This document shows, piece after piece, positions 7,451 to 15,732 of a stretch of 49,172 nucleotides of DNA. The notes beneath the pieces were generated by a model that saw nothing but the letters and a program-made list of their open reading frames with translations, was not told the origin of the DNA and made no database searches. The stretch covers positions 1 to 49,172 of the forward strand of contig NZ_JASJEB010000120.1 of the NCBI RefSeq assembly GCF_030064895.1, in the 5' to 3' direction. Both the position numbers and the translations under genes were made by a program. Position 1 is the stretch's first letter, and every line of letters starts with the position of its first letter. Source of the DNA: Crocosphaera sp. (GTDB lineage: Bacteria > Cyanobacteriota > Cyanobacteriia > Cyanobacteriales > Microcystaceae).

Positions 7451-7990
7451 ATGGAAACATTAGAAAACTACGAGTTAATTAAAAAAAATGGTCAAACTAC
7501 CACGGAAAAAGCGTTACAATGGTTTGACGAACTTGAGCCTGTAAATGTAGATTTTATGCTAGGTCTTTGGCAAGGATCTGGACTACATACAAATCATCCT
7601 ATGGATGGATTATTAGAAGTATCCTCTTGGTACGGCAAAGAGTTTGTTGATAGTGAAACTGTGCATCCTTTATTATTTTCAGATAAAAATCAGAACATTT
7701 TTAAGGTAGCACCGAATGCCAATAGTATGAAATTAGTTTTCAAAATGTCTTGGTTAAAAAATAATTCCTTTAAACCCTTACTGATGTTAACTAATGAACT
7801 GATGAAAACAGAAGTTTCTCAAGCTAGATTAAGAATGATGGAATATCGAGGAAAAGTTACAGCAACAATGGTTTATGACTATTTACCTATTAACGATTCC
7901 TTCAGAAAGATAGATGAGAATACAGTATTAGGAATTATGGATTATAAAATTTATCCTCAACCTTTCTTTTTCATTTTGGAGCGTAAATAG
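7451..7990 (+). CDS. DUF4334 domain protein (GXWXG domain)
   Basis: 179 residues. The motif GLWQGSG at about 39-45 is the GXWXG hallmark of the N-terminal GXWXG domain, and the C-terminal half (RMMEYRGKVTATMVYDYLPI) fits the DUF4334 domain. No signal peptide or membrane helix is seen, so it is cytosolic. The family is widespread and of unknown function, with a lipocalin-like fold suspected. It stands alone, 67 nt after the desulfurase gene and convergent with the symporter operon. A short heptamer run (actgataactgatcactgat, 8001-8025) separates it from the next gene. Confidence 0.8.
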   Translation: METLENYELIKKNGQTTTEKALQWFDELEPVNVDFMLGLWQGSGLHTNHPMDGLLEVSSWYGKEFVDSETVHPLLFSDKNQNIFKVAPNANSMKLVFKMSWLKNNSFKPLLMLTNELMKTEVSQARLRMMEYRGKVTATMVYDYLPINDSFRKIDENTVLGIMDYKIYPQPFFFILERK

Positions 7991-8027
7991 TATATTATCT
8001 GACTAACTGATAACTGATCACTGATCA

Positions 8028-9719
8028 TTAATCTAATTCTTCTTCTCCAATATCAGCCAAAGCAACGGGACTATCTTCAGGCGATCGCAGATTTTCAACT
8101 AAGTCTTGAATTTCTGGGGGTGGGGGAGGTGTTAAACGAGAAACAATGAGAGTAACTACTACATTTAATATCATTCCTACTGTACCTATCCCTTCAGGAG
8201 ATACGCCAAAAAACCAAGCATTCATAGCAAAAAATTTGACCCCAATAATATAGTAAGTAGTGAAAGCTAAACCAATAATCATACCAGCGATAGCCCCTTC
8301 TTTATTAGTCCGTTTATCAAAGACTCCTAAGATAATAACAGGAAAAAAACTAGCTGCTGCTAATCCAAAAGCAAAAGCCACAACTTGGGCAACAAAACCA
8401 GGAGGATTAACCCCAAAATAACCAGCGATCGCAATGGCAAAACCCACCATTATTCGCCCTACCATTAATCGTTGTGACTCACTCGCTTGGGGATTAATAA
8501 TCCGATAATAAACATCATGAGCGATGGAACTAGATATTACCAAAAGTAACCCTGATGCAGTTGATAATGCTGCTGCTAAACCACCGGCAGCAACTAAAGC
8601 AATAACCCAAGGAGCTAAGTTAGCAACTTCGGGGGTTGAGAGAACAATAATATCTCGATCAATAGTAATTTCACTGGCTTCTTTATCGGGCATTAATTCG
8701 ATAATTCCGTTATTATTTTTATCTTCAAATTGCAGCAATCCAGTATTTTCCCATTTTGTTGCCCAATCCAATTCTTGTATCTCAGCGACCGTTTTATTGT
8801 GTAAAGTATCGATTAAATTATAACGAGCAAAACCAGCTAAGGCTGGAGCAGTGGTGTATAAAATAGCAATAAATAGTAATGCCCAACCGGCAGAATAACG
8901 AGCAGCTTTAGGACTAGGAACAGTATAAAATCGAACAATAACATGGGGTAAACCTGCTGTACCAACCATCAAAGCAATGGTAATAAATAGCACATCTAAC
9001 ATAGATTTGCTGGCAAAAGGTTGGGTATATTCAGCAAAGCCTAAATCCACCTGAATTTGGTTTAATTTTTCAACAATATCGCTAAAAGTAAATGCTAGTT
9101 GTGGGATGGGATTACCCGTTAATTTTAAGGCGATAGCAATAGCAGGAATTAAGTAAGCAATAATCAAAACAGTATATTGTGCAACCTGAGTCCAAGTAAT
9201 GCCTTTCATGCCCCCTAAAATGGCAAAAAAAGCTACAATAATCATGCCAATAATCACACCAGTTCCAATATCCACTTGTAGGAAGCGACTAAACACAATT
9301 CCTACCCCTCTCATTTGTCCGGCAACATAAGTTAAAGAAACAAAAATAGCAGCAAATACTGCTACTAAACGAGCAGTGTTTGAATAATAGCGATCGCCCA
9401 CAAAATCTGGGACTGTATATTTACCAAACTTCCGTAAATAGGGGGCTAAAAGTAACGCCAAGAGGACAAAACCCCCTGTCCATCCCATCAGATAGATAGA
9501 CCCATCGTAGCCCAAAAAAGAGATTAATCCTGCCATAGAAATAAAAGAAGCTGCTGACATCCAATCTGCTGCCGTTGCTGCCCCATTTGCCACAGCAGGA
9601 ACCCCTTGATCTGCAACAAAAAAACCTTTACTATCCTTAACCCGAGAACGCCAACCAATATATAGATAAATAATAAAAGAAATGATCACTAAAATAGTAG
9701 TCCAAGCTTCAACAGACAT
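8028..9719 (-). CDS. sodium:solute symporter (SSS family, acetate/monocarboxylate type, VC_2705-like)
   Basis: 563 residues with about 13 hydrophobic segments, in the inner membrane. The opening AWTTILVIISFIIYLYIGWR and the segments GAATAADWMSAASFISMAGL and AAGGLAAALSTASGLLLVIS are those of the ActP/VC_2705 branch of the SSS family, which couples sodium (or proton) entry to uptake of acetate-like solutes. A hydrophilic insert near 318-345 contains DKNNNGIIEL, which looks like an EF-hand calcium loop. It is preceded by 2 nt by the DUF4212 gene, its usual partner subunit. The substrate is not visible from sequence. Confidence 0.88.
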   Translation of the reverse strand: MSVEAWTTILVIISFIIYLYIGWRSRVKDSKGFFVADQGVPAVANGAATAADWMSAASFISMAGLISFLGYDGSIYLMGWTGGFVLLALLLAPYLRKFGKYTVPDFVGDRYYSNTARLVAVFAAIFVSLTYVAGQMRGVGIVFSRFLQVDIGTGVIIGMIIVAFFAILGGMKGITWTQVAQYTVLIIAYLIPAIAIALKLTGNPIPQLAFTFSDIVEKLNQIQVDLGFAEYTQPFASKSMLDVLFITIALMVGTAGLPHVIVRFYTVPSPKAARYSAGWALLFIAILYTTAPALAGFARYNLIDTLHNKTVAEIQELDWATKWENTGLLQFEDKNNNGIIELMPDKEASEITIDRDIIVLSTPEVANLAPWVIALVAAGGLAAALSTASGLLLVISSSIAHDVYYRIINPQASESQRLMVGRIMVGFAIAIAGYFGVNPPGFVAQVVAFAFGLAAASFFPVIILGVFDKRTNKEGAIAGMIIGLAFTTYYIIGVKFFAMNAWFFGVSPEGIGTVGMILNVVVTLIVSRLTPPPPPEIQDLVENLRSPEDSPVALADIGEEELD

Positions 9720-9721
9720 AA

Positions 9722-9976
9722 TTATTTTCTCCCTTTAAACTTACGATCTAATTTATCCATTTGCACAGCATAAACAAAGATTAAAATAACAAAAATAAAA
9801 ATTGATCCTTGTTGCGCCATCCAAAAACCAAAAGGAATTTTTCCCAAGATAATAGTATTAAGTGGTTGTACCAAAAGAATGCTACAACCCAAAGAAACAG
9901 CAGCCCAAATAATGAGCAAAGTACGAATTAAACGGGTGTTTTCACCCCAATAAGTGCGACGGTTATCATTATTCAT
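9722..9976 (-). CDS. DUF4212 protein, small subunit of the sodium:solute symporter
   Basis: 84 residues with two transmembrane helices (about 17-40 and 52-72) and a basic C-terminus. The family DUF4212 is nearly always encoded directly upstream of a VC_2705-type SSS permease, as here, where the two genes are separated by 2 nt. It is presumed to be an accessory or stabilising subunit of the transporter; no direct function is visible. Confidence 0.85.
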   Translation of the reverse strand: MNNDNRRTYWGENTRLIRTLLIIWAAVSLGCSILLVQPLNTIILGKIPFGFWMAQQGSIFIFVILIFVYAVQMDKLDRKFKGRK

Positions 9977-10071
9977 TTATTTTCAAAATAGAATCTTAAG
10001 ATTAGATTCTATTCTATAGTAATGGCGTAAAATATAAAGATTATATTCTTTTGGAATGACCAAACATTGAA

Positions 10072-10114
10072 CTGCCGACCCACCTCGAATTGAATTCGAG
10101 GTGGAAAGCGGCAG
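10072..10114. repeat. composite palindrome (12-bp plus 6-bp stems)
   Basis: ccacctcgaatt at 10080-10091 pairs perfectly with aattcgaggtgg at 10093-10104 around one central base. An outer pair ctgccg (10072-10077) and cggcag (10109-10114) extends it. No T-tract follows on either strand, so a simple terminator is not supported; a REP-like dispersed element is likelier. Confidence 0.6.
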
Positions 10115-10150
10115 TGCATTCCGCACATCTTTCATCTTTCATTTTGGTTT

Positions 10151-10200
10151 CAAGCCTCTCCCTTTAGGGAGAAAGAAGTTTGGGAGAGGTTTCAAGCCTA
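10151..10200. repeat. inverted plus direct repeat (cctctccc/gggagagg; tttcaagcc)
   Basis: cctctccc at 10155-10162 pairs with gggagagg at 10182-10189. The unit ggtttcaagcc occurs just before and just after (from about 10146 and 10188), so a hairpin is flanked by direct repeats. It looks like a small dispersed repeat. Confidence 0.45.
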
Positions 10201-10481
10201 CTTCCAAACGAATAATAAATGTTAAATGAAATGACTAATTAATGTGAATAAAGTTCCAGGTTTAATTGTGACTTAAGATATTGAAAAAGAAAAAATAAAA
10301 TTTCCTTGTCCCATAAAAAATAAATCTGCTAGAATCAATGGGTAACAATCTTAAATAATTTCCATGAAGAGTTAGGTCTCTGTTGTTCTTTACCTTTCCT
10401 TAACCAAAACCATCTTAAATCCTAAACTCATAATTTTTGTGCAATCACACAACAACTAATCGATTATAAGCAGAGAAAATT

Positions 10482-13400
10482 ATGCCGAAAGAAGACGCAT
10501 CCGTTATCGTAGGAATTGATATCCGGTCTAGGTTTTATGGAGAAAATTCCATATTTATCACAGGACAAAAGGTAAGAAAAACCAATACACAGACAATCAA
10601 TTTTAAGGTTGCTGATGGTCTGTTTACCGTAGGGAACGAAGACAATCAATTTACTTTTGACTTTGTTAATAATCCTCAAGAAATTCCAAGCAAACCCCAG
10701 GCTTATGACTTAGGAACTCTTCCAAATAGTTCCCACCCCCTACTAAAAGAGATTGTTTTTAGCCTAATTTCTCCGCAACCTGAAACTGAAGAAAGTGACA
10801 ATGAAGAAAAACCCCAAGATGCTACTGCTTACACTGAAAATAGTAATTTGGAAAATGACGAAATTCCAGATCAAGACAATAATGAAAATACAATCCCTAA
10901 TAATGAAGAAGATAATATTAATCCTCCCCTAGAAGATACCCCAAGTGACTCAGAAGTTTCCGATATCGATGGTCAACAGACAACAGTAGGAGTATCAAGC
11001 GAACAAGAAACTGCTATAGTTACTGAGTCTGTTTCTGAGACTGAAAACACACCAGAAAACATTGTTGTTGACATCGAAAATAGTAATCAGAATAATAATG
11101 AAAACACCATTGCTGATGGAGAGACCATAGATCCACCTCCGTCTATAATCAGTTCGTTTAACATCATTATAATTGGCACCAATGATAATGACACCCTCCC
11201 AGGAACCACCTTTAACGATATTATTGATGGGCGATCGGGAAATGATGCTATCTTTGGACTAACCGGTAATGATGCTATCTCTGGTGATGAGGGAAACGAC
11301 ATCATTGATGGGGGTGAAGGAAACGATCTAATTTTCGGTCATGATGGCAATGATATTATTTCTGGGGGAGATGGCCTCGATATCTTAATTGGAGTTAATC
11401 CTACATTGGGTTTTGGATCTTCTGAACAAGATATGTTAGAAGGAGGAGAAAATCAAGATATTTTCGTCTTAGGGGATGAAAATTACCTTTATTATGATGA
11501 TAATGATCCCCTCAGCTTTGGAGAACATGACTATGGGTTAATTCGTGACTTTACCCTTGGGGAAGATATCATCGAACTTCATGGAGAAATCGAAAACTAT
11601 AGTTTAGACTTCTACACTACCGATGATGGCATCATTAAAGCTGATATTGTCTATGATTCTGGAGTAGAAGCAAAAGGAGAATTAATCGGTATTATCGAAA
11701 ATGCTGACCCAGAATTAGAATTAAGCGATTCTTCCTTTGTCTATAGCGAAAATGACTATGAAAGTCTTTACAATGAGATTTTTTCCCCTCTGGAAAGTTT
11801 AGATCCCGGAATCTTTGTCATAGATCAAGTATCAGCATCCTCTTTGACATTAATCAACAGCAATAGAGAAGTAGTCACTATACCGCTATGGGGAGACGGT
11901 CATGTATATATCTTTTCAAAGAATGCTTTGAGTATCCCTGCTCCTACACCCGGTAGTGTTTTGGATACTTCTCTCATTGGTGTCTTTACCCCTCCTAATA
12001 TCATTGAAGGAACAAACGACGATGATGTTTTAGTGGGTACAGATAGCAACGATATGATTTATGGTTTTGCAGGTAATGATGATATTTCAGGACTAGGGGG
12101 TGATGACACTATTTATGGTGGAGATGATGAGGACACCATTTCTGGTGGTTTAGGTGACGATAACTTAGATGGTGGAGACGATGATGATCTCATTACTGGT
12201 GGAGGGGGTAACGATACTATTACCGCAGGAGACGGTGATGATACTGTTTCTGGTGGTTTTTTTCTTGGTTTATTTGGTGTAGATGATCACGATCAGATCA
12301 CCGCAGGAAAGGGAGATGATGATGTTTCTGGTGGATACGGAAACGATACTATCTCTGGAGATCAAGGTGAGGACACAATTTCTGGTGGTTTAGGTGACGA
12401 TAACTTAGATGGTGGAGACGATGATGATCTCATTACTGGTGAAGAGGGTAACGATACTATTACCGCAGGAGACGGTGATGATACTGTTTCTGGTGGTTTA
12501 GGTAACGATACTATTACCGCAGGAGAGGGAGATGATGCTGTTTCTGGTGGAGATGGTAATGATACTATCTCTGGAGATGAAGGTGAGGACACCATTTCTG
12601 GTGGTTTAGGTGACGATAACTTAGATGGTGGAGACGATGATGATCTCATTACTGGTGAAGAGGGTAACGATACTATTACCGCAGGAGACGGTGATGATAC
12701 TGTTTTTGGTGGTTTAGGTAACGATAACATCACAGCAGGAGAGGGAGATGATGCTGTTTCTGGTGGAGACGGTAATGATACTATCTCTGGAGATGAAGGT
12801 GAGGACACAATTTCTGGTGGTTTAGGTGACGATAACTTAGATGGTGGAGACGATGATGATCTCATTACTGGTGGAGAGGGTGATGATACTATCAACGGAG
12901 GAGAAGGTGATGATACTGTTTCTGGTGGTTTAGATAACGATAACATCACCGCAGGAGAAGGTGATGATACTGTTTCTGGTGGTTTAGATAACGATACTAT
13001 TACCGCAGGAGAAGGTGATGATGCTGTTTCTGGTGGAGACGGTAACGATACTATCTCTGGAGATCAAGGTGAGGATACCATTTCTGGTGGTTTAGGTGAC
13101 GATAACTTAGATGGTGGAGACGATGATGATCTCATTACTGGTGAAGAGGGTAATGATACTATTACCGCAGGAGACGGTGATGATACCGTTTCTGGTGGTT
13201 TAGGTAACGATAACATCACCGCAGGAGAGGGAGATGATGCTGTTTCTGGTGGAGACGGTAACGATACTATCTCTGGAGATCAAGGTGAGGACACAATTTC
13301 TGGTGGTTTAGGTAACGATAACTTAGATGGTGGAGACGATGATGATCTCATTACTGGTGAAGAGGGTAACGATACTATTACCGCAGGAGAGGGTGATGAT

Positions 13401-13982
13401 ACTGTTTCTGGTGGAGATGGTAATGATACTATCTCTGGAGATCAAGGTGAGGATACAATTTCTGGTGGTTTAGGTAACGATAACTTAGATGGTGGAGACG
13501 ATGATGATCTCATTACTGGTGGAGAAGGTAATGATACTATTACCGCAGGAGACGGTGATGACACTGTTTTTGGTGGTTTAGGTAACGATAACTTAGATGG
13601 TGGTACGGGAGATGACATTATCAATGGTGTCTCTTCAAACACCGGTGGAACCTTTGAACGAGATACTTTAACAGGGGGTTCCGGTAGCGATCGCTTTATT
13701 TTAGGAGACAAAACCCAAGTCTATTATGATGATGGTAATGCTGTTTCCTTGGGTAAATATGATTATGCTTTAATTACAGATTTTAATGCTAGTGAGGACT
13801 TCATTCAATTATATGATTCCATTGATTTTTATCAACTGGATCTGTATACAACCTCATCAGGAAACATTAATGCTGCTTTGATGTACGATCCAGGAGTAAC
13901 AGCGAGACGAGAACTGATTGCTATTATTGAGGATGTTTCTGCTGACTTAAATATTAGTGATTCTTCGTTTGTTATTGCTTAA
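10482..13982 (+). CDS. RTX-type calcium-binding repeat protein, 1166 residues, probably secreted
   Basis: No N-terminal signal peptide, as expected for type I secreted RTX proteins. Layout: an N-terminal region (1-90) of unknown fold; a very acidic low-complexity segment (about 95-225); a first GGxGxD block (about 245-310); a first copy of a post-repeat domain (about 315-430, with YYDDNDPLSFGEHDYGLIRD); a linker; a long nonapeptide array (about 510-1035); and a second copy of the post-repeat domain (about 1050-1166, YYDDGNAVSLGKYDYALITD) ending in FVIA. Such repeats fold into a calcium-bound beta-roll outside the cell. No TolC/HlyB/HlyD genes lie in the window, so the exporter is elsewhere. 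No toxin or enzyme domain is visible, so an S-layer, adhesin or matrix role is as likely as anything. A terminator follows at 14020. Confidence 0.85.
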   Translation: MPKEDASVIVGIDIRSRFYGENSIFITGQKVRKTNTQTINFKVADGLFTVGNEDNQFTFDFVNNPQEIPSKPQAYDLGTLPNSSHPLLKEIVFSLISPQPETEESDNEEKPQDATAYTENSNLENDEIPDQDNNENTIPNNEEDNINPPLEDTPSDSEVSDIDGQQTTVGVSSEQETAIVTESVSETENTPENIVVDIENSNQNNNENTIADGETIDPPPSIISSFNIIIIGTNDNDTLPGTTFNDIIDGRSGNDAIFGLTGNDAISGDEGNDIIDGGEGNDLIFGHDGNDIISGGDGLDILIGVNPTLGFGSSEQDMLEGGENQDIFVLGDENYLYYDDNDPLSFGEHDYGLIRDFTLGEDIIELHGEIENYSLDFYTTDDGIIKADIVYDSGVEAKGELIGIIENADPELELSDSSFVYSENDYESLYNEIFSPLESLDPGIFVIDQVSASSLTLINSNREVVTIPLWGDGHVYIFSKNALSIPAPTPGSVLDTSLIGVFTPPNIIEGTNDDDVLVGTDSNDMIYGFAGNDDISGLGGDDTIYGGDDEDTISGGLGDDNLDGGDDDDLITGGGGNDTITAGDGDDTVSGGFFLGLFGVDDHDQITAGKGDDDVSGGYGNDTISGDQGEDTISGGLGDDNLDGGDDDDLITGEEGNDTITAGDGDDTVSGGLGNDTITAGEGDDAVSGGDGNDTISGDEGEDTISGGLGDDNLDGGDDDDLITGEEGNDTITAGDGDDTVFGGLGNDNITAGEGDDAVSGGDGNDTISGDEGEDTISGGLGDDNLDGGDDDDLITGGEGDDTINGGEGDDTVSGGLDNDNITAGEGDDTVSGGLDNDTITAGEGDDAVSGGDGNDTISGDQGEDTISGGLGDDNLDGGDDDDLITGEEGNDTITAGDGDDTVSGGLGNDNITAGEGDDAVSGGDGNDTISGDQGEDTISGGLGNDNLDGGDDDDLITGEEGNDTITAGEGDDTVSGGDGNDTISGDQGEDTISGGLGNDNLDGGDDDDLITGGEGNDTITAGDGDDTVFGGLGNDNLDGGTGDDIINGVSSNTGGTFERDTLTGGSGSDRFILGDKTQVYYDDGNAVSLGKYDYALITDFNASEDFIQLYDSIDFYQLDLYTTSSGNINAALMYDPGVTARRELIAIIEDVSADLNISDSSFVIA
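12345..13586 (+). repeat. higher-order tandem array within the RTX gene (216-nt unit of eight 27-nt repeats)
   Basis: The nonapeptide starting DTISGD(Q/E)GE recurs at 12345, 12561, 12777, 13047, 13263 and 13425. The spacings are 216, 216, 270, 216 and 162 nt, which are 8, 8, 10, 8 and 6 nonapeptides. Within each unit the order of nonapeptide types is kept, and the DNA is nearly identical, which points to recent unequal exchange in whole 27-nt steps. It is not a CRISPR array: there are no spacers and the frame is coding. Confidence 0.9.
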
Positions 13983-14019
13983 TCATCTCGCTAACAAAAC
14001 TTGATCCTTGATCGATTTA

Positions 14020-14053
14020 AAAACCCTAACTTCTTCAAAGTTAGGGGTTTTTC
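14020..14053 (+). terminator. rho-independent terminator after the RTX gene
   Basis: Stem ccctaactt (14024-14032) with aagttaggg (14038-14046), 5-nt loop, followed by gtttttcatttt. It lies 42 nt after the RTX stop codon. Confidence 0.85.
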
Positions 14054-14120
14054 ATTTTACAATTTTATAATAGGTAGTGCTATAGTAGAATTTTTCGTGT
14101 AATGATTAGGAGTTAATTAG

Positions 14121-14143
14121 GTAACTGCTCACCGCAATAAAGA
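14121..14143 (+). repeat. IS66 left inverted terminal repeat
   Basis: Starts GTAACTGCTCACCGCAATAA. The first 17 bases match the right end exactly and about 20 of the first 22 match. Confidence 0.85.
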
Positions 14144-14198
14144 ATCTCTCTTGACAACATAGAGGTAAAATCGAGGATTTTTATGTATATTAGGAGTT

Positions 14199-15179
14199 AT
14201 GATAACCAATGCTGCCATTGATTCAGAGCTAGTTAGAGCCGTCGCTGATGAACAGTTAGCGACCAATGTGTTCATGGTTGAGTGGCTAGTCAAGGTGCAA
14301 CAACAGTTATCCCTTCAACAACGACTGATTGAGAACAAAGACCAACAAATCTCTGCACAACAACAAGAGATTGAAAAATTGAAAGAAGAGAGAGATAAGC
14401 TAAAAAACCGTGACAAAAAATTGGAGATTGGAGATTGGAGATTGGAGATTGAGTAAGAACAAGCCCTTGTTTTTAAACATGGGTAAATCTACAATCTACC
14501 CTCAAAAATCTACAATAAATCAAAAATCTACAATCTACTTTTCCCTTGCCCCCTGTCTTTTAAGCAGGGGTCAATCTACAATCTGCCCTCTGCAATCTGC
14601 AATCCTTTGACCAGTGATTGCTATAGTGCCTACTTTCGACAAAGTGCTTACGCTAAACAGAAGTGTCTGGCCCATCTAGAACGAGAGTTAGAGTCCCTGA
14701 AAACCAGTCGGTTTCAGGGGAATCGGCAGTTTGCCCATGATGTGCAATTGGTTTTAGGGAAAGCTCGTATGGCTCATCGTCATTATCATGCAGGAATTTT
14801 AAACCTCTCAGAGTTAAGCTCTAAAAGAACTGAAGTCGAGAACTTACTGCAAGAGATTTTTAAGGCAACTCCCAAAAAAGGATGGCCTTATGACGCACAA
14901 AGATTGATTAACCGTCTCAAACGACATTGGGACGAGTGGTTCACTTTTTTGACTCATCCTGAAGTTAAACCCGATAATAATGATGCCGAGAGAGCCTTAC
15001 GTCCCATTGTTATTCACCGCAAAGTTAGTGGGGGAGCCAGAAGCGACTGGGGAGCCGAGTTAGTCACTCAAATGTTCAGTTTTTTGGAAACAATGAGGTT
15101 ACAGGGAAATAATGCTATTACCCAATTGTGCGAATTATTATCATTAGCTGGTCGTAGTCCACCAGGATTAGAGATGTAA
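14199..15179 (+). pseudogene. IS66-family transposase, interrupted and internally deleted
   Basis: The 5' part (14199-about 14415) encodes the IS66 N-terminal coiled region (LVKVQQQLSLQQRLIENKDQ, then a Lys/Glu-rich coil ending DKLKNRDKK). The 3' part resumes near 14607 with LTSDCYSAYFRQ and KCLAHLERELESL and ends with NNDAERALRPIVIHRK, which carry two of the DDE-domain landmarks, followed by the C-terminal SFLETMRLQGNNAITQLCEL. The zinc-finger and the first part of the catalytic core, about 200 residues, are gone, replaced by repeat DNA. It cannot make an active transposase, but its ends could still be mobilised in trans. Confidence 0.85.
14416..14606. repeat. insert with inverted heptamer (STRR) arms inside the IS66 transposase
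   Basis: Left arm: about four and a half copies of ttggaga-type heptamers (14419-14454). Right arm: the reverse-complement type aatctgc/aatctac (14575-14605), with additional aatctac copies in between. The interior has two imperfect hairpins (cccttgt/acatggg near 14463-14482 and ccccctg/caggggt near 14550-14573). Outward arms in inverted orientation with hairpins inside suggest a MITE-like unit assembled from heptamer repeats. Confidence 0.6.
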
Positions 15180-15235
15180 ACGGACAGGAGCCGATGGGGG
15201 GATTTTTCCACCTCCAGAACCAACGGAGGAGATTA

Positions 15236-15268
15236 GCTTAGTTCTCTATATCAACCAGAGAACTAAGC
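15236..15268 (+). terminator. strong hairpin after the IS66 transposase remnant
   Basis: Perfect 12-bp stem: gcttagttctct (15236-15247) with agagaactaagc (15257-15268) and a 9-nt loop. There is no T-run directly after it, so it may be a transcription barrier of the IS rather than a textbook terminator. Confidence 0.5.
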
Positions 15269-15348
15269 CAAATTCATTCATTTTTTCATTCTAGGATTGT
15301 TTTTTTATTCCTCAATTGATGTTGCTTATCGTGCCTTTTAATAATGCT

Positions 15349-15371
15349 TTCTTGTTGCGGTGAGCAGTTAC
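15349..15371 (-). repeat. IS66 right inverted terminal repeat
   Basis: Reads, on the minus strand, GTAACTGCTCACCGCAACAA, matching the left end at 14121. Confidence 0.85.
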
Positions 15372-15728
15372 GAATTATTTAGCTTAGTATTTAATTTAAC
15401 TGAGCAAAAAAATGGCTTTTTTATCACAACCCATAGTCCTTATATTTTAACTGCTTTTAATAATTTGATTCAAGCAGGAAACGCTAGAAAAAAAATAGCA
15501 GAAAGAGGTAATAAACCCAAAGAACTTAAAAAATTATATTCTATTGTCTCTGAAGATAAAATCTTAGACATAGAAGACTTTGGCGTTTATACGTTAGAAA
15601 ATGGAGAACTTAGAAGCATAATAGATGAAGAAAATAGACTTATAGATGAAAATATTATTGATGAAATATCTGACGAAATAGGATATATTTTTGATAAATT
15701 AGTTGACTTAGAATTAGGAGAAGAATAA
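15372..15728 (+). pseudogene. 3' end of an AAA15/ABC-type ATPase gene (5' part lost at the IS66 border)
   Basis: The frame runs straight out of the IS66 right end: ELFSLVFNLTEQKNGFFITT then HSPYILTAFNNLIQAGN. TTHSPY is the switch-histidine motif near the C-terminus of AAA15 / SMC-like ABC ATPases, such as those in two-gene phage-defence systems. Walker A, signature and Walker B regions are missing, and no N-terminal half is present left of the IS. The rest (about 80 residues) is acidic and helical (DENIIDEISDEIGYIFDKLV). A nuclease-like gene starts 4 nt after the stop, as in an operon. It is a dead gene in its present state. Confidence 0.8.
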
Positions 15729-15732
15729 ATTA

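Larger units (their letters stand above)
9977..10481. other. 505-base intergenic region between the divergent symporter and RTX genes
   Basis: No convincing gene. It holds the upstream regions of both divergent genes and two palindromic repeats (listed separately at 10072 and 10155). I could not settle on a promoter for either gene. Confidence 0.6.
14121..15371 (+). mobile_element. IS66-family element, 1251 bp, with damaged transposase
   Basis: Bounded by inverted terminal repeats beginning GTAACTGCTCACCGCAA on both sides; IS66-family ends characteristically begin GTAA. It contains the N- and C-terminal parts of an IS66 transposase with a heptamer-armed insert between, and a strong hairpin at 15236-15268. 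No 8-bp target duplication is visible (ttaattag on the left, gaattatt on the right), so one flank has probably been rearranged. Immediately to the right lies the 3' end of an ATPase gene whose 5' part is missing. Confidence 0.85.

Noticed and set aside
12362-12949. Long minus-strand frame (195 residues, rich in Ser and Pro) opposite the RTX array
   Set aside because: It is the antisense shadow of the 27-nt repeats; its SPSPP composition follows directly from GGDGD codons, and it has no ribosome binding site.
12000-13600. Regular repeats suggesting a CRISPR array
   Set aside because: The repeats are coding, contiguous in 27-nt steps without spacers, and encode the RTX nonapeptide; no cas genes lie nearby.
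14113-15379. 8-bp target duplication around the IS66 element
   Set aside because: Flanks ttaattag and gaattatt do not match; no duplication is supported, so one flank was probably rearranged.
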